Below are positions 1 through 8,547 of a DNA stretch of 8,547 nt, one piece after another. The notes under the pieces were generated by a model. The model saw nothing but the letters and a program-made list of their open reading frames with translations, did not search any database and was not told the DNA's origin. This DNA is from an uncultured Bacteroidales bacterium. Lineage in GTDB: Bacteria; Bacteroidota; Bacteroidia; Bacteroidales; F082. The stretch is taken from contig CALGBV010000417.1 in the NCBI GenBank assembly GCA_937884015.1, forward strand, positions 1 to 8,547, written 5' to 3'. A program made the translations under genes and the position numbers. Within the stretch, counting starts at the first letter, position 1. The number at the start of each line of letters is the position of its first letter.

Positions 1-1653
1 CTCGACGTTGCAGCCGAAAACCCTGACCTCGAAATAGGCAACCATACAGCGTTAGGCATTGTGTCTGAGCACCAGTCAATGCCCGACTTCGCTACACGTG
101 TTGCTTACAACGGCGACTGGGGACACTTGCAACTTTCAGGTTTGATACGTTCGCTGTGTTACTATTCCGCAGACGAAGCGTTCGAGACTTTCACCGCCTC
201 TACACCAACATCTTCGAAGCACGAACTGGGCTTTGGAGTGTCGCTCAGCGGTAAGATTAAGTTCTCGCCTAAGTTCTTCTTTACCTTCCAGTCTATTTAC
301 GGAAAAGGTATAGGTCAATACATCAACGACTTTTCAGGTCAGAAAATCGACCTCGTGCCAACAAGAGCAAATTCAGGCACCGAGAAACAATACTACAAGA
401 TGCGCGCACTGCCTATGTACGGCGGATATGTTGCCGCACAGTATAACATTACCGACAAGCTCGTCACATCAGCTGTATGCGGAAAATTGAGGGCCGACTT
501 CCACAAAGTTGAAAACATGGAATGGGCAAAAGGAAACGTGTTTGATTACTTGTCTGACATCAAGACTTACGACTTGGACATCACCTTCACCCCTTCCGAA
601 CCTCATGTCATCGACCTAGGGTTCCGCTACGACAACGAAGAGAGTGCATCCATCTTGTTCAACATCGGATTGAACCAAAGGAAACTTTCCGGACTGAAAG
701 CCAACCTTTCGCTCTGTCTCGGTTACAACAACTGGGCCAATGCAACGGCCACCTTAGCCAGTCTTTCACTTGCAAACATCAGCATTTCATACGATTTCAG
801 GATGACACACCCAAGCACCTGGGAATTAGACCAAACCAATTTATACCCAACCGAAAACGCACTTGTCCTCACTAATAATCTTTTCTATCAAAATAGATTC
901 AGAATATACGTCTCAGAATTTCATCTCCGGCACATTCAGGCCGCTGTAGGTATGGAATCGGAAAGAATCTCCTACTACCAAAAGCCCAACAACATGTTCT
1001 TTGCCGACAATTCCTCAGAAAACCGCAGTTACGCAAATGCATCATTCGGTCCATTCACAAAGTTCAAATTCGACAATCTTGACGATAGTTATTTCGCCAC
1101 CAAAGGCATCGAATCGTCACTCGAAGCCCATTGGCGCCTCGACCACCAATACAAGGATTCCATCGGCACCCCTTTGCCATCCAATTTTGGCGATATCTTT
1201 CTTTACGTGAAAGGTTATATCAGTCATAAGAGGATTACCTTTATTCCACAATTCTACTCACGAATGATCATTGGAGAGAACAGGCTCTACGCCTATCACA
1301 ACAACATTGGCAGCAATATTTTCGGACGCATTTACGACTACCAGCTGCCATTCATAGGCCTGAACCACTCCACCGACCTTACCGATGCCTACAAATGCAT
1401 CCATGTCGGGCGTCTCGATGTGCGCTACAATATATACAAGAAGAATTACATCACCGCCATGGTCAATTACGGAAGGGCATCTTTTGAACTAATGGATTTG
1501 CTGAAAAACGACTGTTCTGACGATTCCTTTGGCGCTGGTCTCATGTATTCTTACAACAGCATCATCGGTCCTATTTCCTTCCAAGTACATTGGCTAAGCG
1601 ACACCGACCAACCATGGGGCGCCTACATCAACATAGGCTACTTGCTCAGATAA
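1..1653 (+). CDS. Outer-membrane beta-barrel protein, 5'-truncated: DcaP-like porin segment joined to a patatin-type Omp85 barrel
   Basis: The frame is open from base 1, so the true start lies outside the window; 550 codons are visible, ending at TAA 1651-1653. Numbering below counts from the codon at 61. The N-terminal part, to about residue 150, resembles the Bacteroidetes DcaP-like porin family: SMPDF near residue 6, then GFGVSLSGKIKFSP (57-70), YGKGIGQYINDFSG (80-93), IDLVP (96-100) and MRALPMYGGYVAAQYN (114-129). From about residue 170 the sequence instead resembles the C-terminal Omp85/BamA-like barrel of Bacteroidetes patatin-like phospholipases: YDLDITFTP, VIDLGFRYDNEESASILFN (183-201), a Y/F-ATKG turn (344-349), FGRIYDYQLPFIG (421-433), and alternating-hydrophobic strands to the end. 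No patatin Ser-Asp catalytic domain is visible, so no lipase activity is predicted. The role is probably outer-membrane transport or structure. Family calls are from memory of the motifs; the chimera is an inference. A single family I have misremembered is the main alternative. Confidence 0.75.
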   Translation, partial: LDVAAENPDLEIGNHTALGIVSEHQSMPDFATRVAYNGDWGHLQLSGLIRSLCYYSADEAFETFTASTPTSSKHELGFGVSLSGKIKFSPKFFFTFQSIYGKGIGQYINDFSGQKIDLVPTRANSGTEKQYYKMRALPMYGGYVAAQYNITDKLVTSAVCGKLRADFHKVENMEWAKGNVFDYLSDIKTYDLDITFTPSEPHVIDLGFRYDNEESASILFNIGLNQRKLSGLKANLSLCLGYNNWANATATLASLSLANISISYDFRMTHPSTWELDQTNLYPTENALVLTNNLFYQNRFRIYVSEFHLRHIQAAVGMESERISYYQKPNNMFFADNSSENRSYANASFGPFTKFKFDNLDDSYFATKGIESSLEAHWRLDHQYKDSIGTPLPSNFGDIFLYVKGYISHKRITFIPQFYSRMIIGENRLYAYHNNIGSNIFGRIYDYQLPFIGLNHSTDLTDAYKCIHVGRLDVRYNIYKKNYITAMVNYGRASFELMDLLKNDCSDDSFGAGLMYSYNSIIGPISFQVHWLSDTDQPWGAYINIGYLLR

Positions 1654-1657
1654 AAAC

Positions 1658-1691
1658 AAAACCCCGGCAAAGCACGCTTTACCGGGGTTTT
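1658..1691. terminator. Bidirectional Rho-independent terminator between convergent genes
   Basis: AAAACCCCGG (1658-1667) pairs perfectly with CCGGGGTTTT (1682-1691). The stem continues, after one C-A mismatch, with AAAG/CTTT around a 4-nt loop. On the plus strand the stem is followed by TTTTCATTATT. On the minus strand it is followed by TTTTGTTTTTA, a better T-tract. It starts 4 nt after the stop of the outer-membrane protein gene and lies about 20 nt past the stop of the PHP phosphatase gene, so it can serve both transcripts. Confidence 0.9.
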
Positions 1692-1710
1692 CATTATTCA
1701 GATTACGAGT

Positions 1711-2444
1711 TCAAAACAAACTGGCATTGTTCTCGTAAAGGCAATGCAATTCATCGATTTCCTTTGCCGTAAGTTTCATTTCCGGAAGGAATTTCCTGAA
1801 ATTATCCAACCTATGCATATCTGTTCCCACAAAATCATACATTTTATGTTGCAGCATATAGTGCGACTTTTGAAATGCAGGAGTTCCGTATGCACCAGTC
1901 AAGGATAACAGATTCAATTGAAACAGATAGCCTTTTTCTTTCCAACGTTCATATTGATGCTTTGAGGCATACTGATAACGTTCGGGATGAGCAATGACCG
2001 GAGTATACCCTGCAAGCATGATGTCGTATAGTTTTGAAGAGACATTCGGCTCGCACATCAAATACGATGTTTCACACAAGACTAACGCATTATCCTTGTC
2101 GATGGTCAAAAAACCTCTGTTGAAATGCTCTTCAAAACCAGCGTCAAGCATATGTTCGGCGCCGAGTCTTAATTCGATGGCTGTTTGTGATGCCGCCTTC
2201 CGTTTAAACGACTCAAACTTCTCAGAAATCGAAGTCTTCGTATTATCGGCATACTGTTTCATGAAATGAGGCGTCAGCCTGACCTTTCCGAAACCTTTTT
2301 TCTCCAAATACTTCAATGCCTCGAAAGAAGCATCTTCTGTCTGGAACCCATCGTCAACGCCTGGAAGAATATGGCAATGCACGTCACAGGCATCGTGGAA
2401 GAAATCGTCGGGTAAAGTCTTCTTAAATAAATCGAACATAATCA

Positions 2445-2445
<1 letters not shown>
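1711..2445 (-). CDS. PHP-domain protein-tyrosine phosphatase, CpsB/CapC (YwqE-like) family
   Basis: This 244-residue cytoplasmic protein belongs to the family of metal-dependent phosphatases that remove phosphate from the tyrosine tail of BY-kinases in polysaccharide export systems. The PHP metal-site motifs appear in order: DVHCHILPGVDDG (21-33, with H23 and H25), TPH (58-60), GAEH (95-98), ET (125-126), HPERY (153-157) and GTDMH (207-211). The length is normal for the family and no key residue seems missing. The ATG at 2445 shares its A with the TGA of the upstream kinase gene (TGATG), which points to translational coupling and to this start. A TTG at 2448 and an ATG at 2439 are in-frame alternatives. 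Its placement directly after the kinase makes that kinase the likely substrate. It is probably transcribed from the promoter before the wza-like gene. The gene ends about 20 nt from the shared terminator. Confidence 0.92.
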
Positions 2446-4949
<2,504 letters not shown>

Positions 4950-4958
4950 TTTTATTTG

Positions 4959-5765
4959 TTATCGATTACCCATGTTGCCGATGCTTGTTTTGATGGCTAT
5001 AACCACAGCCAGCACAGAGGCCAATGTCGTTATTGGGGTCAAAACCACACCTAAATTCGCCATCCATTCCTTGAAATATACATAGCTCATGGCTTCCGTC
5101 AAGATAATGTCATTCTGTTGCAGCAGGAAAAACTCATCTTTAAAGATATCCGATGAACGCGGATCCATGTAATGGATGACCATTTTGCCATCTTTTTCAC
5201 GGACAACGCCAATCTTACTTCTTTTAGTATAAAGATTCAGGTCGCCAGCCAACGACAAGGCTTCGAGGAACGTACAACGCTCGTTGTCAATGGTGATAGC
5301 CTTACCCCCATTACTTCCCAGGAAATATATCTTAAAGTTCGTGATACGCACTTCAACCAAAGGGTCGGTGAGATAGCCTTCGTTTTTCAGGCGATATTCT
5401 ACCGTATCGCGCAACTCACGGCATGTTAGGCCGGCCACTTTCATCTTCCCCAAAATAGGGAACTGTATGTTCCCCTCGACATCGACCAAATAGCCAAGGC
5501 CTTGGTTTGTATTCGTCACATTTCCGTTTCCGTTGGAATAGATATTGAAAGGCTTTATCAATTCCTGTTCTTCCAAATCGCCGTTTGGCAAGACAAAAAT
5601 CCTCAATTCATCTGAAGGACTAATCTTCGCCTCAAATTTTCCGTCAACACTGACTTCACCAAGTTTCTGCATATCTTGCAGATAGCGGACTTTTCGTGTC
5701 GAAACACATGAACTTGCCATGATAGTTGACACGGCTAATAAAAACATGATTTTGAATGATTTCAT
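4959..5765 (-). CDS. Wza-like polysaccharide export outer-membrane lipoprotein
   Basis: This 268-residue protein is predicted to be the outer-membrane or periplasmic partner of the Wzc-like kinase in capsule/exopolysaccharide export. A lipoprotein signal spans residues 1-20: Lys near the N terminus, hydrophobic IMFLLAVSTIM, and a lipobox ending ASS-C20. The Poly_export core runs from about 45 to 145, with ISPSDELRIFV (48-58) and LVDVEGNIQFPILGKMKV (93-110). An SLBB-like domain follows at about 146-222, with GGKAITID (153-160) and FLEALSLAGDL (166-176). The C terminus has a hydrophobic stretch (about 239-258) that could be a membrane helix. It is shorter than E. coli Wza (379 residues), as is common for Bacteroidetes homologues. 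It is the first gene of the export operon, followed by the kinase after 9 nt, and has its own -7 promoter element upstream. Confidence 0.93.
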   Translation of the reverse strand: MKSFKIMFLLAVSTIMASSCVSTRKVRYLQDMQKLGEVSVDGKFEAKISPSDELRIFVLPNGDLEEQELIKPFNIYSNGNGNVTNTNQGLGYLVDVEGNIQFPILGKMKVAGLTCRELRDTVEYRLKNEGYLTDPLVEVRITNFKIYFLGSNGGKAITIDNERCTFLEALSLAGDLNLYTKRSKIGVVREKDGKMVIHYMDPRSSDIFKDEFFLLQQNDIILTEAMSYVYFKEWMANLGVVLTPITTLASVLAVVIAIKTSIGNMGNR

Positions 5766-5800
5766 ATAAAATTCGTATTAATTGTTATCCAAATAGAGTG

Positions 5801-5808
5801 CAAAAATA
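5801..5808 (-). promoter_or_regulatory. Bacteroidetes-type -7 promoter element for the wza-wzc-cpsB-like operon
   Basis: The coding strand reads TATTTTTG, an exact match to the TAnnTTTG consensus recognised by the Bacteroidetes primary sigma factor. It lies 35 nt before the ATG of the wza-like gene, giving a predicted leader of roughly 30 nt. I see no good -33 TTTG at the usual spacing, so promoter strength is uncertain. It occupies most of the useful space in the 71-bp gap between the deacetylase stop and this gene. No terminator hairpin is visible in the gap, so read-through from the hipBA-deacetylase transcript remains possible. Confidence 0.5.
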
Positions 5809-5833
5809 CACAAAAAAACGACAAGCATTCCAT

Positions 5834-6562
5834 CTATAAAGCCTTGTTGACAATAAATCTTTTCACAATGTTTTTAAAATTCTGAAGTGCCATCTCTATA
5901 AGCCATTCAAAAGATTTATCCGTCCATCGTTGGGGATGCGTGGTTATCATGATTCTTTTCGGCAATTTGCCTGCATTAGCAGCCAGAATAATATCTTCAG
6001 TGGAATGAAAAACAAGACCTTGTTTAACCCATTCATCCTGAAAACCAAGAATTTTGTCACGGACACTCACTTTGTAGCCATCCCATCGACGTCCCGTATC
6101 TGTTAAATAGAAAGTATTCGAAAAATCGACATCAAAATATGGTTCAAATTCAATTCCCAATTGGTGAAAATCATATTTTTTCCAGATGTCCTTGCTGTCC
6201 CACTTCGATTTCGGGCTACCATGCATACAGATGCTTTTCACAGGAACAATAGCACGAAGTTTTTCCAGATTCGTGCAAAAATCCCGATAAGCAGCATCAA
6301 CATCGCCATCACATGTCGTCAATGATTCATAATGATAACCAACTTCATGGCCAAGAGCGGCGATTTCACGGATAATGTTTTCGTCCCAACTTTTCGGAAC
6401 AGCCCGGAAATAATACACGGCTTTCCAACCAAGCTCGTGCTCTATTTTTGCCGTTGCCAAACTATTCTGCGGCTTCAAGTCAACATCATGGCGTAAAATG
6501 ATTTCGCCATAGTCTTTCAAGGCCACAAGCAGTTCGCGGTATTTTTTTAATGTGAAATCCAT
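5834..6562 (-). CDS. NodB/CE4-like polysaccharide deacetylase family protein
   Basis: This 242-residue protein has no signal peptide and is probably cytoplasmic. It resembles the divergent polysaccharide-deacetylase homologues found in glycan biosynthesis clusters. RHDVD (24-28) corresponds to motif 1, with the catalytic-base and metal Asp residues. HEVGYHYE (72-79) corresponds to the metal-binding H-x-x-x-H motif 2. HGSP (114-117) and TTHPQRW (207-213) fit later motifs, the last carrying the conserved His. The likely role is deacetylating an N- or O-acetylated sugar or lipid-linked intermediate; the substrate cannot be read from sequence. ATG 6562 is chosen because the in-frame TTG at 6568 lies inside the end of hipA. 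The ATG sits 2 nt after the hipA TGA (TGA-AT-ATG), suggesting coupled translation with the toxin gene. The stop is TAG at 5834-5836. Confidence 0.82.
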   Translation of the reverse strand: MDFTLKKYRELLVALKDYGEIILRHDVDLKPQNSLATAKIEHELGWKAVYYFRAVPKSWDENIIREIAALGHEVGYHYESLTTCDGDVDAAYRDFCTNLEKLRAIVPVKSICMHGSPKSKWDSKDIWKKYDFHQLGIEFEPYFDVDFSNTFYLTDTGRRWDGYKVSVRDKILGFQDEWVKQGLVFHSTEDIILAANAGKLPKRIMITTHPQRWTDKSFEWLIEMALQNFKNIVKRFIVNKAL

Positions 6563-6564
6563 AT

Positions 6565-8073
6565 TCAATCCATAATCATCAACCGTTCCACAAATTCCAT
6601 CTTCTGTGCGTCGGGCATGGTGTTGAAACCCTTCTCCATGATTTCCATGAATTCTGCACGTTTCGGCGCAATGACATATTTTCTTTCAAAGCCATCAATC
6701 ACAGCCATGAGATGGATATTACCGTTTGCCGACATTTCGAAACGCACATTGCTGACACTGTGACCTTTAATCGTTTCGGAAAACTGATTGGGTTTCCAGG
6801 ACGACATTTTTTCCTTGTATTCATCGGGAACGATGGAAGACAAATATTGTTCAATCCTATCAACCCAAATAAACGGGACACCATTTTTCAACGCCAATTC
6901 CCTGAAACAAGAGACAGCTTCGCAAACCAGCACAATGATTTCCGATGGGTTTTTCACGCCATTTTCGACTCCAAACGACTTGACATCCTGCACCGTAAAG
7001 CCATCCAATTTCCCTTTCAGAGAAAGGCAATGCAAGTAGCGGACACCAGGCATATTCAAATCGGCGGTGAAAGTCAAATCGTAGAACGGAGCTATGTGCC
7101 ATTCCCCATTTTCGCTCATTATGAACGATATGTTTTTCACATGGTCATCGGTATTCGACGCGAACACATTGAACACCATGAAACGGAACACTTCACGGAT
7201 CTCCGTTTCAGGCAATTTAAGCCGACGGCAGACATCAAACAAATCTTCGTAACTCACGGCATCAGGATTTACGGCAGCAAGGGTCTGCGTGAAAACCTTA
7301 TTTCCATCAAATCTGTCAAAACGCTTTGTCAGGAAATGCTTTTCTCCTTCCACTTCGAGAAAACGGCTTGGCATCATTCGTAGGCCTGCCTTGCAAGCCA
7401 TCTCATAATATGTCATTTCCATTTGCGTGGCAGGATACCCATCGCCAACGGCAAATTTAAGGATATAATAATCAAAACCTTTTAGTCCATCAATCTGACC
7501 AGACCTTATTTCTTTTGTCGTTTCATTGATGGCAACGATAGCCTTGGGTTGACGGCCTCCCGCGGAAGTTCCGACCTCAAAAAGTCGCTGTAAAGTCAAT
7601 GATTCTTCAGGAAGGATATGCGCCTCGCTACGTTGTTCATAGATTTTGCATGCCAAACGTGCCAATTCATCAACAGCAAGATTGTCAGCTTCCAATCCCG
7701 AATCACTTTCAGGGAAATACTCCAACGCGCCAATGCCTCTTTTTCCAATATATGCCAATTTGTCAAGTGGCGTAATATCTCTGCTTCTTAATCCTTGATT
7801 CTGAGCCCATTGTTCAAACACGAGGCTTCCCCAATTATCAGGCAATGAATCTGCGACAAAAGGAGGTAATCCTGCAAATATTTTCCTTTTATCGCCGACA
7901 ATCGGCAGATACGATTTCGCCACGCCCAAAGGTGCGACAAAAGGGAACGGATTCAAACCTGAAGTTAAAAATTCCTCACTATAAGCAAAATACGCCACCA
8001 CTTTGCGTTCATCCCAGCGCAAACTTCCAACCTCTTTTCCCCACAAACGCACTTTCAGCACCGTATTCTTCAT
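6565..8073 (-). CDS. hipA: HipA-family Ser/Thr protein kinase, toxin of a type II toxin-antitoxin pair
   Basis: This 502-residue HipA homologue has the N-terminal couple_hipA-type subdomain fused to the kinase. VRLWGKEVGSLRW (8-20) and GLPPFVADSLPDNWG (68-82) mark the N-terminal part. The Gly-rich loop is EVGTSAGGRQPKA (166-178), a region carrying the autophosphorylated Ser in E. coli HipA. LTKRFDRF (248-255), the catalytic loop SNTDDHVKN (306-314, D309) and the metal site FYDLTF (330-335, D332) follow. All catalytic residues are present, so the kinase looks active. E. coli HipA phosphorylates glutamyl-tRNA synthetase; the target here is unknown. E. coli HipA is 440 residues, and this protein has roughly 70-80 extra residues at its C terminus (about 425-502) that I do not recognise. 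The ATG overlaps the hipB stop as ATGA. The deacetylase gene follows after 2 nt. Confidence 0.92.
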   Translation of the reverse strand: MKNTVLKVRLWGKEVGSLRWDERKVVAYFAYSEEFLTSGLNPFPFVAPLGVAKSYLPIVGDKRKIFAGLPPFVADSLPDNWGSLVFEQWAQNQGLRSRDITPLDKLAYIGKRGIGALEYFPESDSGLEADNLAVDELARLACKIYEQRSEAHILPEESLTLQRLFEVGTSAGGRQPKAIVAINETTKEIRSGQIDGLKGFDYYILKFAVGDGYPATQMEMTYYEMACKAGLRMMPSRFLEVEGEKHFLTKRFDRFDGNKVFTQTLAAVNPDAVSYEDLFDVCRRLKLPETEIREVFRFMVFNVFASNTDDHVKNISFIMSENGEWHIAPFYDLTFTADLNMPGVRYLHCLSLKGKLDGFTVQDVKSFGVENGVKNPSEIIVLVCEAVSCFRELALKNGVPFIWVDRIEQYLSSIVPDEYKEKMSSWKPNQFSETIKGHSVSNVRFEMSANGNIHLMAVIDGFERKYVIAPKRAEFMEIMEKGFNTMPDAQKMEFVERLMIMD

Positions 8074-8384
8074 TGCTTTTTATGTCTGACTCTTTGTTTT
8101 TTGTTCCCCGTTAGTTCATCAATCAGATAGGGCGACAAGGGTATTTCTGGTAACATCGCTTCAATATTATCAACCATGCCGATAGTCTTCATCAAGGCGA
8201 TGAAATTGGTCATCGTGATATTATCGGCCTTTCCTTGCTCAAACTTCCTGATAGTCTGAACTGTCACACCCGATTTGACCGCCACTTCCTGCTGCGTCTG
8301 GCGCGATGCCATCCGATAGGCACGGAAACGGCAGCCAAGAAGTTTCACCCAATCAGGTCCCGACAATTCATTTGCATCAATCAT
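8070..8384 (-). CDS. hipB: HipB-like Xre-family antitoxin and autorepressor
   Basis: This 104-residue protein has a Cro/C1-type helix-turn-helix at about residues 16-68. The recognition part is SRQTQQEVAVKSGVTVQTIR (27-46) followed by KFEQGK. The C-terminal tail (about 80-104) is proline- and lysine-rich, ending in basic residues, and may be the flexible segment typical of antitoxins. It should neutralise HipA and, with HipA as co-repressor, bind operators at its own promoter. ATG 8384 is chosen over an in-frame TTG at 8402 because the TTG lies inside the -7 promoter element. The stop overlaps the hipA start by the ATGA arrangement, which normally gives coupled synthesis of the two partners. 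Confidence 0.9.
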   Translation of the reverse strand: MIDANELSGPDWVKLLGCRFRAYRMASRQTQQEVAVKSGVTVQTIRKFEQGKADNITMTNFIALMKTIGMVDNIEAMLPEIPLSPYLIDELTGNKKQRVRHKKQ

Positions 8385-8399
8385 ATCTGAAATTTTCTG

Positions 8400-8407
8400 C
8401 AAAGATA
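8400..8407 (-). promoter_or_regulatory. Bacteroidetes-type -7 promoter element for hipBA
   Basis: The coding strand reads TATCTTTG, an exact TAnnTTTG match, ending 15 nt before the chosen hipB ATG. Transcription would start only about 8-10 nt before the ATG, giving a very short leader. No clear -33 TTTG is seen at the usual spacing. The element supports the ATG at 8384 as the start. Confidence 0.5.
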
Positions 8408-8460
8408 AATATATTTTCTGTTATATAAGCATTTTCGCGATAAAAAACAATATATTTTCT
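8408..8460 (-). repeat. Pair of 12-bp direct repeats, candidate HipB operators
   Basis: The sequence AGAAAATATATT on the coding strand occurs exactly twice, at 8408-8419 and 8449-8460. The copies start 41 bp apart, close to four helical turns, and share TTA at the same offset beyond the exact match. The proximal copy directly adjoins the -7 element, between it and the expected -33 position, where a bound repressor would block RNA polymerase. The operator role is an inference; AT-rich sequence makes chance repeats more likely. Confidence 0.45.
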
Positions 8461-8482
8461 ATTAAAATCGTTCTTTCACTTA

Positions 8483-8547
8483 TTACAAACCCTCCAATAT
8501 CTCCACAATCCGCTCCGCAGCGTTTCCATCCCAAAGTTCAGGAATGG
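8483..8547 (-). CDS. wecB: UDP-N-acetylglucosamine 2-epimerase (non-hydrolysing), C-terminal end only
   Basis: Only the last 20 complete codons and the TAA (8483-8485) are in the window; the rest lies beyond the right edge. They encode IPELWDGNAAERIVEILEGL, which matches the typical C terminus of WecB/MnaA epimerases (PELWDGxAAERI). The enzyme interconverts UDP-GlcNAc and UDP-ManNAc and supplies precursors for surface polysaccharides, consistent with the export genes nearby. It is on the same strand as hipBA but separated by the AT-rich gap. The assignment rests on a short but characteristic stretch. Confidence 0.8.
   Translation of the reverse strand, partial: IPELWDGNAAERIVEILEGL

Larger units (their letters stand above)
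8385..8482. promoter_or_regulatory. AT-rich intergenic control region upstream of hipB
   Basis: This 98-bp gap lies between the epimerase stop and the hipB ATG. It is strongly AT-rich and holds the -7 element, two copies of a 12-bp direct repeat, and a central TCGCGA palindrome (8435-8440) flanked by T- and A-runs. No terminator hairpin for the epimerase gene is evident. The layout fits an autoregulated toxin-antitoxin promoter. Confidence 0.5.

Noticed and set aside
1..60. GTG at 61 as the start of the outer-membrane protein gene
   Set aside because: The frame is open to base 1, and the upstream codons (LDVAAENPDLEIG) continue the porin-like sequence. The gene is simply cut by the window edge.
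5780..5790. GGATAACAATT on the minus strand, identical to half of the E. coli lac operator
   Set aside because: It lacks the other half and the palindrome, and a LacI site is not expected in this host. A chance 11-bp match in AT-rich DNA is more likely.
6566..6568. TTG as the deacetylase start
   Set aside because: It overlaps the end of hipA, and a normal ATG lies two codons downstream at 6562, next to the hipA stop.
6712..7383. A 223-codon plus-strand open frame antisense to hipA
   Set aside because: It lies wholly inside hipA, whose catalytic motifs are intact. The translation shows no recognisable domain.
8400..8402. TTG as the hipB start, giving 110 residues
   Set aside because: It falls inside the -7 promoter element. 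The ATG at 8384 keeps the whole HTH domain.

Overview
This window looks like part of a surface-polysaccharide (capsule or exopolysaccharide) locus from a member of the Bacteroidetes, most likely order Bacteroidales and perhaps a Prevotella-like genus. The taxonomic call rests on the protein families: a DcaP-like porin segment, a Bacteroidetes-type BY-kinase with a Gly-Tyr tail, and a short Wza lipoprotein. It is supported by exact matches to the Bacteroidetes -7 promoter element TAnnTTTG and by the absence of clear Shine-Dalgarno sequences. The genus is an inference.

Layout. Positions 1-1653 (+) hold the 3' part of an outer-membrane protein gene that is still open at the left edge. Its visible N-terminal part reads like a DcaP-type porin, and its C-terminal two thirds read like the Omp85-type barrel of Bacteroidetes patatin-like phospholipases, so it may be a chimera. 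A bidirectional hairpin terminator (1658-1691) separates it from everything else, which is on the minus strand.

Reading the minus strand from right to left: the last 20 codons of a non-hydrolysing UDP-GlcNAc 2-epimerase (8547-8483); an AT-rich regulatory gap with a -7 element and a 12-bp direct repeat; hipB and hipA, overlapping by ATGA; a NodB/CE4-like polysaccharide deacetylase starting 2 nt after the hipA stop; a 71-bp gap with a second -7 element; then the export operon. That operon is a Wza-like outer-membrane lipoprotein, 9 nt, a Wzc-like chain-length regulator/tyrosine autokinase, and a one-base TGATG overlap into a CpsB/YwqE-type PHP-domain tyrosine phosphatase.

How the genes work together. 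The Wza, Wzc and CpsB homologues form the usual export module. Wza-like protein spans or gates the outer membrane, Wzc controls polymer length and export through cycles of tyrosine phosphorylation on its C-terminal tail, and the PHP phosphatase reverses that phosphorylation. The epimerase (UDP-ManNAc supply) and the deacetylase (glycan modification) fit the same pathway. The hipBA toxin-antitoxin pair inside this run is the outlier; its toxin gene appears translationally coupled to the deacetylase.

Most worth a second look: the apparent porin/patatin-barrel chimera; the (Gly-Tyr)15 tail of the kinase, encoded by a hexanucleotide repeat and followed by a His-rich end; the hipBA-deacetylase arrangement; and the repeated AT-rich element upstream of hipB. 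I found no RNA genes, CRISPR arrays, insertion sequences or attachment sites.
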